The position numbers were made by a program, and so were the translations under genes. The notes under the pieces are model-generated. The model was not told where the DNA came from and made no database searches. It was given only the letters and a program-made list of their open reading frames with translations. Source: Varanus komodoensis (taxonomy: Eukaryota; Chordata; Lepidosauria; Squamata; Varanidae). From it: DNA of 64,000 nucleotides. The stretch spans positions 9,470,636-9,534,635 of the forward strand of contig NW_025335856.1 of the NCBI RefSeq assembly GCF_004798865.1, in the 5' to 3' direction. Below, one piece after another: positions 11,456 through 24,904 of this stretch; position 1 is the first letter of the stretch; the number at the start of each line of letters is the position of its first letter.

Positions 11456-14400
11456 CTCCCCTGAAAAAAAAAACCTTCTTTCCCCCCAGAAAAAATTCTG
11501 GCACAGAACAACCCAGGATGACAGTTTCATATGCTTGGACACTGTGGAGACGTGTCAGTGGCTGTCACTTCCCAGATTACAAAAACACTATCTTTCCTGG
11601 GCAAAAAAAAAGGGAAAATATCTGTGACACCCACAAGAGGAGTCCCAGTTATGGTGAAGAGAAAACAAAATGGGTTCCACAAAGCGGAAGGAGACAAAGG
11701 GCAACCACAATGAGCTGAGCGGTCAGTTGCTGCATGAACGGTCCACACCATGTAGCTTATTCACAGGGTGGATAGACATGCTCTGGGGATTGACTCATTG
11801 ACTTCAATCACATCAAGTTCTGGAATTGACGTGACTTATACAGGCCTGTTTTGCATTATTCAAGGCAATAGTATGCAGAACTTCAAACACAGCCTTTGTG
11901 TTCAATGCCTTTTGAAAATCTTCTGGTTTTAAACTGTGTATGGAATGAACCATTTTGCTTTTACGCATGACATGCAAGCCACATTCAGGCAAATCAGGTG
12001 GTATTCATCTCTAGGAATAGCAACATGGGATGATTTAATTGTAACTTTATGCAGTTGTCACCTTTCCATCAAGGGAATATAATAAGTAGCTTCCTTTGAA
12101 TTTCTTTGCTCAGGATCATGATTTATTTTGAATGGATTACCTTGTAAGGTAAGACAATGTATCCCTCAGGCATTGATTGTTATAGTAACTAGAACTACAG
12201 CTCTGGTTGATAATTGGGTTTTGTGGCGAATCAATAATTAGGATTTGTGGTGGTTTATATGTGGGTGTTTTCTGGGAACTGGATTATATCAATCAATTTA
12301 CTTCATTAAAAGAACCTGAAGTGGTATATTTTATAGTGCTGAAAAACTGTTTTCCCATATAACAGTAATTAAATGGGAGACCAAACAATTATTTTATAAG
12401 GAAGTTTATAATATCTTGTGTCTCCAAAGTTTGGCTTACTCATATAGATTATGTTTTCTAGGTTTCTTTGAAGTATTCAATGTAGGGCACGAAGCTGCTT
12501 TGTGGTTAGTGCTTTCCTTCCTTCCTTTCTTCTCAAAAAAGATATAGCTCTTAGTCTCCATAGAGATTTTTGCACTTAGGTTTTACTCTTTGTGATGTAA
12601 TGCAATGGAATAATTCTGGGGCTAGTGAATGGATTATTTACTGGTTGGTGGTAAGCTCTACTCAGACTTCTCTGAAAGGCTGCAGGACAATCAAAAGTAA
12701 ACTATACTCAGCTCTGCACCTGATGCATTTTTTTCTAGTGACTGAGACTGAGCAGCAGATGATCAAACAGGGCCTGTGATTTTCATAATACAGTGGTGAA
12801 GTCAGGAGTCTGCTAACTTCCCCTAGCAGAATGACTTGGGGCCATTCTCCAAACCCTGCACTGTTTTTAATGATGATGCTGCCGGTACAGAGAGAGCTTA
12901 TAAAATGAGTTACGTATGCATTTTAATTTGTGAAACAAAGTTTAAGTGCTCTACTGAGGTACAAGTAAATTTGAGGGATTGACTTAAGGCATCAAAATCT
13001 TTTGAGTAAGTGAAAACCCCTTCATATATGAGTTATGCAGCAACAGGATATAAAATTACAGCCATAATTGAGTTATTTTTTCTGCACAAATGAAACCTCA
13101 ACCATCTTTCATCTGTTGCAAGTTAGATCTTTAAAAAATACATTTATTTGTGCATAAATGCGCACTTATGCATGCATTTGTGCATAACTTGGCAGACTCA
13201 AAGTGTTCTCAGAGAAATTCAATTCACAAATTATTGGGTAGTAAATTTGAGCAACAACTAAAATATCATCCAAAGTTTCCACTAAAGCTTCATCTGTAGT
13301 CAGCTTTGAGTTTTCTAGACCTAACTGGGCAGCTGAGCCTCTCCAGCCATCTTGTCATTGCCTCTTTTGGTCCTTGATCAAAAGAGCCTATGTAGCCTTT
13401 TTGGACAATCGTCTATACTGGCAAATTCTTATTTTCAAGGTAGCTCTCTCTTCCTAATGGCAGAGAGGAACGATTACATTTTTTGGTGGCAACATTTCAA
13501 ACATGCAACAATCTGTCATAGTGTCTCTTCCTACCGACCTGCTACTTGGTTTGGCCAGGTGTGTGTTGTTTTCAATTTGCCTAAACAAGGTCTATCACCA
13601 GCCTTTGCTTTCTTTTATAGGGATTTCAGAAAGAAGTCAAAGTATGGGCAGAGAAATAATTTTTGCCAGATGCTTTTGCATACCTGCAAAATGGTGTAAG
13701 AAATTGGTGAAGGCAAGCATATAGCACGAGCCTACAAGACAGAAATCATGTAAACCAGCATGCTTTACATTTATCAGGTGGTGTTAATGCATAAAATGGA
13801 AGTAATTTCTGTTCTTAGGTCCTAGAGTCTATTTTGGTGCCCATTTGGGTGGTGTGGTGGAGGGCAGCGGTTGCAGTTCATCCCCTCAAACTCCAGATTC
13901 TAGGCCTAGGACAGCCTAGTATTTCCCCATTTCTCACTAAAATTCATTTTGATTATGCAGTCCCTGCTTTGAGGTTGTTACATTGTGTGAACCTGGTGAG
14001 TGCAGTTAATGTCCGGCTTAAGAAAGGACATACAGCTACTGCCTATTGCTGGAAAGCTTCTAGTACCAAAGCCCAGTGAAATGAAGATATGAACATGACA
14101 CTTTCTTGAAGCCATGAATATAGCTTCACCAAGAGCACAAGTGTCTAACTGCGGAGCTTTCAATTTAAAAACTGATGTGAGTGAAGTATAGGAATTTCAG
14201 GTAGGGGTGCCTGACGGCATGAGTTTTAAATACAAGTGCACAGTCTTATGAAAGTTGGAAGCTTTTAAACATTTGCCTTTTTAAAGAAAACCTTTTGCAT
14301 AAGTTAGAATAAAAAAGCATGCCTACTGCTTTGCTGAAACAATAACCTTTTTTAGGAGGATTTTTGCTGCTACTATAATTGCCTGACAGGATTTCTGAAT

Positions 14401-15250
14401 TGCAGCCCACGAAGTTGGATGTGGTTGCGTTTTGGTGCAGCCAAATGATAAACCCAAAATGATACAGTAAATCTTAAAGCTATGCAGTTGTCCCTTAAAA
14501 TTTGGTGCACACGGAGAGGTCCCATGGTCTGTACTGAGACAAGACAGATCAGATCAGGACAGACGGCCCAGCTGAGCTGTCAAACGGCGAGAATGACTTT
14601 TTGTTTACATTTGTTCACCCTCTTTTCAGCATTTTGCTAGTGAGATTGTCATCAGTAATGACTGAAAAGAGTAATGCTGATAAGAGTTACTTGGGCTGGA
14701 AGTTCTCCTTTGGCATCAGAAGCATCAAGTAACAATGATTTAAATACCTGGTTCTGGTGTAGGAAAAGCCCCCTTTGTTTGTTTGTTTGGGGTTGTTTTT
14801 GGTGCTGGAGTTATATAGTTGGTAGGGAAAAATGTAAATGCTTCCACTTTCATTCTGCATTTGAAAAGTAATTTGCTGTTCAGAGATCAGCTCTCTGTGA
14901 AGATAAATGCCAAACAAAATAGTAGCTGATGAACCATCCAGAGGCATTTTGGAAAAGGACTTACTTGCATCCCCCTTCTGTGGAGGTTGGATGAGCTGTC
15001 TGGACCAGAATCTTGATTCTTATTTTATTTTTGAATCATTGGAAAGAAAAGGAGTGCCACCTTCTGCAGTTTGCATGAGAAGCGTGAGTTGATGTTTTGA
15101 AATGTGAAGGTAGAGTACCTGAAAAGAAGGGTCGTGGAGGGAAAGGTTTCATCTCTTTGAATCAATGTATAGTTCTGGAGCATTCCTCATTGCTATCCAA
15201 AGACTTTACATATTTTGTAGTATGAGCAAAATGAATTATGCACTGAACTG
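11456..15250. other. Unique stretch, no gene seen
   Basis: A-rich runs at 11460-11630 generate chance frames. No exon, SINE or LINE body that I can recognise is present. Confidence 0.5.
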
Positions 15251-15259
15251 CCAAGAATT

Positions 15260-16320
15260 CCAGCAAGAAAAAAGTGAAGAAGACAATAGAGGGAGCCCAC
15301 ATGTCTCCACAGAAAGATAAGTGGCAACCTGAAAGAAAACAAGAACATGTAGAAGAGGAGGAAGCAGAGCCAGGCCACAAAGGAAGAATGTCAACAAATA
15401 ACAAAGAATTGCAGGGATGGCATCAGGAAGGCTAAAGCAGGATGAAGCTAATGAACAGAGATTAGCAAGGGATGCTAAGAACAGCAAGGAAGCCTTCCTC
15501 AGATACATCCAAAACAAGAGACATGTGAAAGAGTAAAATGTCCAGCTACTTAAAGCAGATGGCAGAGTGATAACAGATAACAAGGAAAAAGGCAGAGGCA
15601 CTCAATTCCTACTTTACCTGTCTTCTCCCACAAGAAAATCTACAACCAAGAGGAAGTACAAGCTGAAAGTGTGAGATGGCAGCCCAAGATTGCCAGACAA
15701 ATGGTCAAAGAATACATAGATGGAATTAGCACATTCAAATCTCAGGGTCTCATAAAGTTCATGCCTGAGTCATAAAAGAGCTAGCAGAGGAACTCTTGGA
15801 ACCACTGGGTATTGTCTTGAATAAATTCTGGAAAACAAGAGAAGTGCCAGATGACTGCAGAAGGGCTAACATTGCCCCTATCTTCAAAAAGGAGAAGAAA
15901 GAAGAACCTGGGAATGACAGACCAGTTAGTCTGGCATCAATCTCTGGAAAAATTCTGGAGCAAATTATTAAAAAAATCAGTCTGCAAGCATCTTGAAGAA
16001 CAGAGGAATTTTGTGGACATAAACTGCCTAGGCTTTAGCAAAGCTTTCGAGACAGTGCCCCATGACACTTTGATAAGCAAATTAGCAAAAAGTGGACTAG
16101 ACAGAAAAACTACTAGGTGTATCCAAAATAGGCTGCTAAATCGGACACAAAGAGTGCTCATCAATGGCACCTTCTCCAACTGGAGGGAGGTAACTAGTGG
16201 GTGCCACAGGGTTCAGTCCTGGGCCCAGTGCTCTTCAACAACTTTGTTAATGATTTACATGAGGATGTACAAGAAATGATAATCACATTTCCAGACAATA
16301 CAAAACAGATGCCTTGTTCC
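15260..16320 (+). mobile_element. CR1 LINE ORF2 fragment (endonuclease/RT junction to palm)
   Basis: The sequence follows CR1 ORF2 in order. Linker residues come first. At about 15790-15960 the block EPLGIVLNKFWKTREVP, ANIAPIFKK and PVSLASISGKILEQII matches the CR1 'sWrtGevPeDWKkAnvtPIFKKgkkedpgNYRPVSLTSIpGKvmEqii' region. GFSKAFETVPHDTL follows at about 16030-16070 ('DFSKAFDTVPH'), then VPQGSVLGPVLF (16201-16236) and FPDNTKQ (about 16288), replacing the catalytic FADDTK. About 100 codons of fingers between the second and third blocks are missing. Stops and frameshifts make it dead, and both ends of the element are absent. Confidence 0.9.
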
Positions 16321-16869
16321 CATTCTACTTTATATCAAGCTACTGGATCAAAAAGCTCTATCAAAAGAACCCTTATCAAAAGAACATTAAATGTATCCAT
16401 TAAAGAGTACATTGATTTCTTCATATTGCCAAATTTTCCCACTCAGTTTTAAGACTTATCTATATGAAGTTTGGATGTTATCCCAAGTTTTCATCATTAA
16501 GATTTCAAGAAAGGAACAATTAATGACCAGGACTGTTTTTTTCTCTCCGTTAAATTAAAGCTCTGGAAGTATATTTGCAAATATACTTTGCATTTGGCTT
16601 TAAATCAGGTAGTGTTCCATTCTCAATGAGTGAGTTCATGTATTAAATTAGAATCTGTACAAATTACTGTTAATTATAATCAAAGTGAACCTTAAAGTAG
16701 GTCACATGTCTGACCAAATAAAACACAGCAAGACAATATTTTGTTTGCTCAGTTGGGCTTGCAATATTATGAGGTGTTTCAGCTGCTGCTTTTCAAAGGC
16801 GGTCCTCATCCATCTTCAAAATCTGTTTTCTTCCAGGGAATCACAGGGATCTCTCCTCTTAGGATAGCA

Positions 16870-17345
16870 GAATTTCTAAAAGTCAAGGTTTGTGTCGAAC
16901 TGTGAAGCATTATTTGCCAATGTACATCACTTTACACTTGCTTGCACTGAACTACATGTGGCATTTTAATGCCCCCCACCCCAGTTATGACAGATCCTTC
17001 TGGAGTACTTCACAATCCCCTTTTTCCGCCATAAACAATTTTTATCATCATTGTTCACCATAATTAATTTGGTGGCATCCCTGTACTTTCCAGATCATTT
17101 AGGAGCAAGTGAAAAAGCTCTTGTCTTAGTACAGAACAATCCCCCCCGCCCCCCGTTTACAGCCCTGCCTTGTTTGAACCGTCCATTTATGCCCACTCTC
17201 TGCTTTCTATTCTTTAACCAGTTACTTGTGCAGAATAAGACATTTTCCTTATCCTGAAACTGCTAAGTTTGTATAAGAGTCTTTGGTAAGTGGCTCTGTT
17301 AATGCCTTTCCAAGTTCTGGTAAGCAGCATCGGCTGGATCTTCTC
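16870..17345 (-). mobile_element. CR1/L3-type LINE fragment, minus strand
   Basis: This follows a common amniote repeat seen in minus orientation. It runs from a TTTACACTTGCTTGCACTGAACT block through GATCCTTCTGGAGTACTTCACA and TAGTACAGAACAATCC. It ends past CATTTATGCCCACTCTCTGCTTTC, TTTAACCAG and GAGTCTTTGGTAAG. The assignment to the CR1/L3 group is from memory of the family. A C7-G-C6 tract (17141-17154) sits inside it where related copies usually read a shorter C-rich stretch. Confidence 0.65.
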
Positions 17346-19550
17346 TCAATCTCCACAAAGAAATAATTCAGCATGTTTCCTTCTGCATTAGTGTTTTAAC
17401 TCCCTTATCATTGAATGGTCTAATAAGCTTTCTAATTCTGACGCATGTAAAGTTTAAAAAAAATCTTGGTATTAATTTTATTAGTAATATTCCCCTCAAC
17501 ATCGCTTCTTTGTTTTTTACCCTTTATTTGCTGCATTCCCACATCACCCTGTCATGAGAACAACCCAAGTTGCTTCTTGCCTCTTGTTTCTTGTCTTCCT
17601 CTATCAAATCTGATTGTTTCCCCTTTTAATTCACCATCATTTTTGCACCCTGGAAACCTCTAGGAGGTGCATTGTTTTTGGTTGTTGTTGTTGTTGCAGA
17701 ACTGCATATTGTGCAGTTGTGTTTGCTTTTTAAGGGAGAAAGAATCCCAATAAGAAGTTGCTATTGCAGTTACTGTGATTCCCCGGCAACTCCAGCTAGT
17801 CCCCCCCCGCCCCCACCCCAAGCAGCCAAGTCAGTTTACTTCGGTGACTCTGAAATGCAGTATCATAAGAGATGAAGAAACAATTGTACCCATGGAGGAG
17901 GAGAGGGTAATTTTAGATAGTTCTAAGTATGGCTACCACATAAATTAATTATTATTATATTGGTGGTTTTATTTCCAACCACATTCCTAATAATAGTTTC
18001 TAGCAAGGAATTGCATCTTTCAAAATGCTGCTTCACCGAGTTGTCACTTCCATTGAGCCTATTCATCATGGTTCTAAGATCAATTAATTGGTGTGTGTGT
18101 GTGTGTGTGTGTTGTTTGCCCAGTGTATGCTATTGGACACCTACTTTGCTTCTTGCTAGTTCATGGCCCATTCACCCAGTTTGAAGAGCTCTTATGGAGG
18201 GCAGAAACCTTCCAGGCTTTCACAACTATTGAAGGTGAGCATAAGCTAGTGAGGCTGGTGGACCTTTCACAGCTTGGCTGTCATCCCTGCTGATCAAACA
18301 AGCCTGAGGTTTGGCAGTTCCTTTCCTACATGTAGAAAGTGAGGTGGTATGAAGAAATGCCCCCATCCCCTCTGGCTTTTTGTGAGTGACCTGAACGTAT
18401 CAGTTGAGTTTTTTCAGGCATTTCTGGGAGTGTAGAATTTTTATCATTAAAGAGAGCCCCTTGAATTATGCTTGGAAGCCAGCTGGTGACTAGGAGCTCA
18501 ACCCAGGCAGTGCTATGCCATCCGGGCCCACATTTGGAGTCAGCTTCCATTCTAAACAGCCTTCACTCCCCTCCCCTGGACATTGCGGGAATCCGAATAC
18601 CTCCCTGTCATTTTAGTGGTTTTAATGAGAAATTAAAAACACAGAAGGAATAATAGAAACTTGTGGCACCCGGACAGACCGCTCTTATGAGTGGGTGGGC
18701 TAGAAGTAGTTAAGAACATGGCCATTCTATTGCTGATATGCTGCATTTTTGTGTCAGAGTTGACAAGAAAAAATTAGATGCTGGTTCTTCATTACATGCT
18801 CCAAGAATGAAATAGTTCCATTTTCTATGAAAAGGTATCTGGATGGATTAAAAAAAATCTAGTTTCCTTAGCACTGTCATCTTAATCTCATTATTCAAAC
18901 CATTATTTTAAAAATATATTTCTTTTGGGGATAAATTTAGCTTTGCCCCGTGGCGTGCCAGACTGTTCATTATTAACACAACACAGTGATGTTCATTTTG
19001 CATATGACAGTGAGATCTAATCCCCCAATCTGTTTTTTAACCCTGGGAATTTTTCTGTTCATCCCCACACGTACTCCTTACATGTGGATAGGAATTGTTT
19101 TTCTTATAGTTTAGTAATCCACCCCCTGCTTCGTAATCAATTGTTTATGAAACTTACCTTTATTTCATGGCACAGAGGAACTATTGTTTGATAAGCACAA
19201 ACCCAAACTTTGCCTGCATATAACTAGTTATGAAGTCTTTTGGATCATGGCCCAGTGTCTCAAAGCGAAACACTGATTCCTTTAACAAATTGAAGTAGGG
19301 TTGGCAGTTTTTTCCCTATTAGAAGTAGAGAAGAAACCTATTATTTGAGGTCAAGGATTATGAATATGACAATAGATCACATGCTTTATTGTGAATGTTC
19401 CTGCAGAACCAGGATCTGGCAGGTTGTCGTAAGCATAATTGAGGCACCATGATGTCCATGTACTTCTCCAAATTCAGTAATGCGTTGTGTGTTGAATACC
19501 TAACCCTTCTAAAAGGAAAATGGAATCTCTATATATGTTTGGCTAAGTGC
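17346..19550. other. Unique stretch, no gene seen
   Basis: Contains a C8-G-C5 tract (17801-17814) and a GT microsatellite (18090-18112). No coding exon is recognised. Confidence 0.5.
18090..18112. repeat. (GT)11 microsatellite
   Basis: Uninterrupted GT dinucleotides. Confidence 0.95.
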
Positions 19551-19554
19551 TGAT

Positions 19555-19770
19555 TTGAAGTGAACCTTACAGAGCTGTAAGGAATATAAGTGGTCATTTA
19601 GTCCAGTCCTCTGCTCATGCAAGAAATCCATTATGATAACCTTCATCATGTGAAGCCATCTTGCCCCTGTTTCAAAACCTGTACTAATGATGATTCGAAC
19701 AGCTTCTGAGGTAGTCTGTTCCACTGTTGACCATCAGGAAAAGTTATGATACAAAATGTATTTTAATTCT
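19555..19770 (-). mobile_element. CR1 LINE 3' region, minus strand
   Basis: In minus orientation this matches the CR1 3' region. It contains GGTCATTTAGTCCAGTCC, a GTTTCAAAACC segment, and AGGTAGTCTGTTCCACTGTT followed by a CAGGAA block. These correspond to the well-known 'catctagtccaaccc...ggcagtctgttccactgt...caggaagttc' series. It is diverged and incomplete. Confidence 0.7.
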
Positions 19771-19944
19771 GGCAACTCTTTCTGCCCATTCCAGGATAAA
19801 CATATACCCTAAGCTGTTTGCGACATCTTTAGAAGTTCTTGTAACAGTCTAAGCTTGACAAGACTCCCAGGGCCTTTCTTTGCAGTTTGGGCTACTTCCT
19901 ACAAGGTTAGTGGGCAAAAAGAAATAGTGAATGTATGCATTGCA

Positions 19945-20145
19945 TTTATGTCTTGCCTTTTCTCCAAGGGCCTTAACGTGGCAGCACCTGCTTTAGTCGT
20001 ATCCACATAACGCCTTGGTGAGATAGATTAGCCTGAGAGATAGTGATGGACTTTAGTGACACCCAATTAGCTTCATGACTGAGTAGGGATTTGAACCTGG
20101 CTTTCTCTTGAGTCAGTCTGATGCTCTGTCCATAACATTACACTG
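19945..20145 (-). mobile_element. tRNA-derived MIR-like SINE, minus strand
   Basis: Read in reverse it shows the squamate SINE order. A tRNA-like head carries GGTTCAAATCC (B-box region, around 20090). A CATGAAGC segment and a degraded GGGTGACT/GGCCAGTCAC core follow, then a tail leading to a GAAAAGGC block. It is old and has several indels. Confidence 0.7.
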
Positions 20146-20640
20146 AATATTTTCTAGATCTTGTGAAATCTTACACTCTCTGCTCCATGATATTTCTGCT
20201 CCAATCCAAAACATGAAAGTAAGACCAAAACTAAAGTTAATCCTAAAGATAACTGCAGCATCACACTGACTTACCCTCCTGTGGTTTACTGGAGGTGGAA
20301 ACATCTCACCCAGAAAAGCAAGGTTCCACAGTTATCTATATCTTGAGATGGAGGAGTAGAATTGCTTTGAGTGGACCTCTGCTTTTCGCTGATGCTTTTT
20401 GTTTTAGAACAGAAGCAGAGCTTCATTTATTCTTAAAATACATAATTTTGAAATTAGAAAACATATTTGGCAAAGGTATTTGAGTTTATTTTGTCCTTGT
20501 CCCCTCTGTGAGGGAAGATTACATATGAACATGAATGCCAGTATTTATTTCCTGAAAGAGTGACATTGCAAAGAACTGAAATGTGTGTTACTGTTGGCAT
20601 GCCATGAAGACAGGCTGTACATATGCCTGTGTGTGTATGT

Positions 20641-20642
<2 letters not shown>

Positions 20643-20672
<30 letters not shown>
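20643..20672. repeat. (AC)15 microsatellite
   Basis: An uninterrupted AC run preceded by GTGTGTATGTGT, so the junction is partly self-complementary. Confidence 0.95.
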
Positions 20673-20675
<3 letters not shown>

Positions 20676-20875
20676 TAGCAAAAGTCAGTTGTTAAGACTT
20701 ATTTGAAGAACAGCCAAGTATGGAAATAGTAGAATTAGTCATCTTGTTAGTGTCTGCTTCAGAATAGGTTTCCACATATGTAAGAATAGTGTGTTAATAG
20801 CAGAATGTCACAAAATCTGTCTGTTTCTCCAACTGCCTTGCAGTGGGTGACAGAAAGACTGAGTCTTAAGATGCC

Positions 20876-20913
20876 AGAAGAAGCTTCAAGCCCAAGAAGA
20901 AGCTTCAAGCCCA
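20876..20913. repeat. Perfect 19-bp tandem duplication
   Basis: The 19-base unit AGAAGAAGCTTCAAGCCCA occurs twice in a row (20876-20894 and 20895-20913) without a mismatch. Confidence 0.9.
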
Positions 20914-20984
20914 ACTTCATTCAGTGCATAAAAGTTTTCTTTGTTGTTATGATTTTGGGGAAGGAAGAGTGACTACATATACTA

Positions 20985-21060
20985 CCTTCTTCTTGGTCTC
21001 TGTGCATCACAAAGATGGGCTCTATGTGCATGCATGGAGCTCAGTCAGGAAGATTCAAAA
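20985..21060 (+). repeat. Dispersed repeat with GGTCTCTGTGCATC core, copy 1
   Basis: GGTCTCTGTGCATCAC at 20995-21010 is followed by a GGGCTCTATG block and TCAGGAAGAT. It shares this order with copies at 48110, 50975 and 59215. The family is not identified. It is probably part of a SINE or small DNA element. Confidence 0.5.
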
Positions 21061-23770
21061 ATCATTAATTATATTTGGTTGGAGTCTGTGCCCTTGGCAC
21101 ACCCAGCATGTGGGGAGTCGCTCCCACTGAGACCTCAGTTCTTCATCACCTGCCATCATGACTGCATAGGAAGTTCTTCCTCAGCTGCTTACCTTACAAA
21201 TGCTGCCTCTTCTATCTTTTTTGTCATCTTTCATCATTTGTCTACTTTGTTTTTTCTTCTCTACTAAAAAAATAAAAACAATAAAAACCATCACTGCTTT
21301 TAGGCTTCACTCACCTCCCAAGGCAGGCACCCTAATCCCATGCCGCCTATGTGCCAGGAAGAACCCAGGAGACACCTGTGACTCCTTTACCAGCCTGTTC
21401 ACCCCTCCAATCCACCCTTCAACCGCTGCCTCCAGCCCCTTTCCCACTCTTAGACTGACATCACCTCAGATTCATGGTGCTTTCCATCACCCTCCATGGA
21501 TACTGAATTGAGTTTGAGATCCCCCCCCGCACCCCAGTATTGTAAAGAGAACCACTCCTTCCAAAACCCTGCTCAAAGAGATATTCTCTCTGTTCCAAAA
21601 GGGAGCCATAGAATTGGCATACACTGGTACCCCTGGCTTCTAACTGGAGGCCTTCAACCAATCCTTAAACTCAGGGATGTCATTATATCAAACAGAGATA
21701 ATGCACAGATGACCACTTGAAAATGACACTTACGGGTAGACAAACTGCCTCTATTAGGGCTATCAACTTTACTCTGCCTCAAATATTTGTAGATTTGCAT
21801 TTTGAAATTCTCAAGAATGGGTGCAGTTTTGGGGACTTTTTATTCAAATCAGCATACCATTTATTCTTTTTAGGTAACACCAATTTAAATATTTTTTCAT
21901 AGTCCCTGGAATTCTATAGGGTTCAGGCTACCATAGAGAAAATATTATTTCTAGTGCTTGTTGCTATATATTTCTCATATATTTGAGCTGGTGTTAGGAA
22001 CTACCTGGTTTTCTGAATATTTTGATGCTTTTGGTGTTCATGTTTTCAACATCGTGTTTGTTCACAGCCCACCAATTTTCATAATACATTGCCTGATAAA
22101 GTGAACTTGATAGCTTATTCACATTTTTCACATGTTTCTTTGGTTCTAATGAAGGTACCCTGTGGGTTTTGCAATTGTGTTTTGATTTGAGGAAGATAAT
22201 AGTTGTGCTATGAATGATGTTTGCTAGAAAAATTCAAAGGCAAATGTCATTTTGATCCCTTTCCCTAACATTTGCTTTGCTATCTAAGTAGACAGTTTGT
22301 ATTGCCACTTTTTAAAAAAAGTGAGAGCAGCAGATTGAGGGATAGAGAAGAAGGAAAAGAGTAACTTAAGCTAATTCTGTATTTATTGTAACCCTTGGTG
22401 CAGAGGACTCAGCAGGAAGATAACTGTAATTGAAGTGAAACACTCCAAAGCAGTAAGTAACTGGTGAAGGGATTGATTGCTGTGGTGTTTAATGATGACA
22501 CAAACCTTTCACTGTGACTAATTTTTCTTACGTTGCAAAATGAGGGTAGCAGAAGCAGCTATCTTCTGTCTGTCTTGGCTCCACTAGGGATAAAACCCAA
22601 TAGTTTTTCAAAATATTACTGATTTTCCACTCTGCAGTGTTTGGTAGCATTAAGAAGGTTAATTTTAGCTTGTTTAGCAAGTTAAATCTCACACTTTGAG
22701 AGCTGTGTAGCAGCTACAGAATGTGGAAATGGACAGATTTAGTGATGGGACAGCTGTACATGAAACACTGTTGTCCATACCTGATCTATGGTGATGGTGC
22801 TCAGTGCCTATTCACTGTGATATGGAAAATAATAAAACTAATGAAGTAGGATGAGATAGCAGCTTTAAAATGTGAAGGACCTGGAGAAAAGGACTGGTGC
22901 AAATATTTTTATTTGGGTTCTATTGGGAGTGCTCATCCACTCATGTTTAGTTTTAGAGTAAAGACTTTGGAGGATAAATAATTGATGGAAATTACACTCA
23001 CAGCCCTCAAGCATCTTTTGCTTATTTTACTTCGGTATTGCTTTTAAAATGTTTTTTATCCTGTTTTCAGTGGCAGGAGATGCATCAAAAATGCATAAGT
23101 GGACCAGGACTCATGCCTCCATGCAGCTGTTTCTTCTGACTTTTGGAATTTTAACTCATCCAAATCCCCAAATGCTTAAGAAAGGCAACATTTGAAAGAA
23201 TTTTTATAACATCAAATGTATTAAAGATAACATGAAAAGAAAGGGCTTCCTGCTGAATACAAGCGTTATGCTCCTCTTAACTCCATGTTATGCTGGAAGA
23301 TGATGCATTTACAGTCTCTAGAGAAACATCTGCAAATTCAGGATCCAGAATGGAGACACCTCCTCTGGATTCAGCTCAAAGTCTTTTATCACTTTAGGCA
23401 ATTTGAACCTCTTCGCCTCCCCCCGACCCCACCACAAATACCTTGATGCATAGTATATAAGAACTGTATTCAAAAACATCCCCTTCCCTCTCCCAAAACA
23501 TTCCTCCCTCCTTCCCCTAATTGATTGCCATTCGTATATGAGATCACAACCTGAGAATCAAAAGTACTGCTTCAAGCTCAAAAGAACCATCTTGGAACAG
23601 CTTTCATGCTTGTATATTACTAGTTATATAAACTCTCACGTGGAACTGAATTCCTGCTTCTTTAATAACCATGTTTTGAATGGGCTGGTTTGGCAAAATC
23701 TGCCCTCTATCACTACCTCCTGAAAATATGACAGGGTTTTTAAAGGATCTTGAATAGCCTAACAGATTAA
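21061..23770. other. Unique stretch, no gene seen
   Basis: Contains C-tracts at 21521-21528 (C8-G) and 23419-23430 (C6-G-A-C4). Otherwise it is AT-rich with only short frames. Confidence 0.5.
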
Positions 23771-23771
23771 G

Positions 23772-23985
23772 AGAGCTGCTGTAACTCAGTGGCTAAGAGC
23801 TGCAGATCAAGAAGTCCCAGGATTGAAACTCATCTCTGTTTTGAACCCACTTGGTAGCTTAGGCAAACTTTTTCCCTACCCCCACCCCCCTTTCAGCACC
23901 AGTCCTCCATTTTTAGTCTTGGCGGTACTAGTATTGACTAGCTAATAGTCGTGAAATGCTTTGAGCAATTGAAAACATCGTGCAG
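23772..23985 (+). mobile_element. tRNA-derived MIR-like SINE
   Basis: A tRNA-like head (AACTCAGTGGCTAAGAGC and an AGGATTGAAACTC B-box region) is followed by a degraded core. A MIR-like tail around GTGAAATGCTTTGAGCAATTG closes it. Confidence 0.65.
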
Positions 23986-23989
23986 TATT

Positions 23990-24900
23990 GAATGATGAAA
24001 ATGCTGCCGATTTAAGACCGGTTGAGACAAGAGATAGGAAATTTGGAGGGATAAGGGTATCATTTTGCTTGACATATCACTAATGAGAGAGACCAAGTAA
24101 AAAGTTATTTTGGAATTCTGAGTGGGCTTACTCAGAAGTGAGCTGTTCTGAACATATAGAGATATATCTGTTCTTTTGCACACTTTATGTTTGGATTTTT
24201 AGTATGAGCATTTCCCTCCCACTACCCCAAGTCTATGTAAAAATTTCCTTTTAACAGACATGGACATTCATGGATAATAAACCTTCTAGCTTAAGACCAG
24301 TTAAGGCTATCTCACGCAGGCTTAAGCTACACAAAACCAGGAGATTGTAAACTTGAGGCTGATTTCTTAATAGATGTACCACATCAGTAATGTTGTTGTG
24401 TAATGTTGCAAACTGTGCTTGCTTAGAAGCAACAAACAGACATTGCTTGGGTCACTGGAGAGTTTTTTACACAAGGTGTTCCTTGAACAACTCACGTGCA
24501 AGGAAGGATAATACAGGGTATACTTGAAGCCCATTGAAAGACCAAGGGAAAGCATGGCTGCATGGAAGCCAAGTGAAGATCAAGCACTCTCGCATCAATC
24601 TAATCACTTTCTTTTTCCTTTCGAAAAACACATACTATAGGGATAAAATGGGGGACGAGTGCTACAGAGCTTTCAGTATAGCACTTAGTTGCAGTTTTAA
24701 TACAAAGACAACCTGGCAACTCAGAGGCGGAGTGCCAGAAAGGTGGAATCTGGTTTTTTCTGTTCTGTAGGACTATGGACACGTTTAATTTCCCCCCAGC
24801 ATCAGCAGCATCCTGTTTGTACAGGAGTTGTGAGGGGTGGTAGTGGCAAAAAAGGCATTCCTCGCACTCGTACACTCTGTGTTAGGTGGTTTTATATAAA
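23990..24900. other. Unique stretch, no gene seen
   Basis: AT-rich sequence with short chance frames only. Confidence 0.5.
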
Positions 24901-24904
24901 TGTG

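Noticed and set aside
15162-15601. Hydrophobic minus-strand frames resembling membrane proteins
   Set aside because: They are antisense to the CR1 ORF2 fragment, whose A-rich sense strand gives Leu/Phe-rich antisense frames.
18655-18720. Possible trace of the 'ggtgccacaag' amniote repeat in reverse
   Set aside because: Only about 15 bases (AACTTGTGGCACC) match, which is not enough to call.
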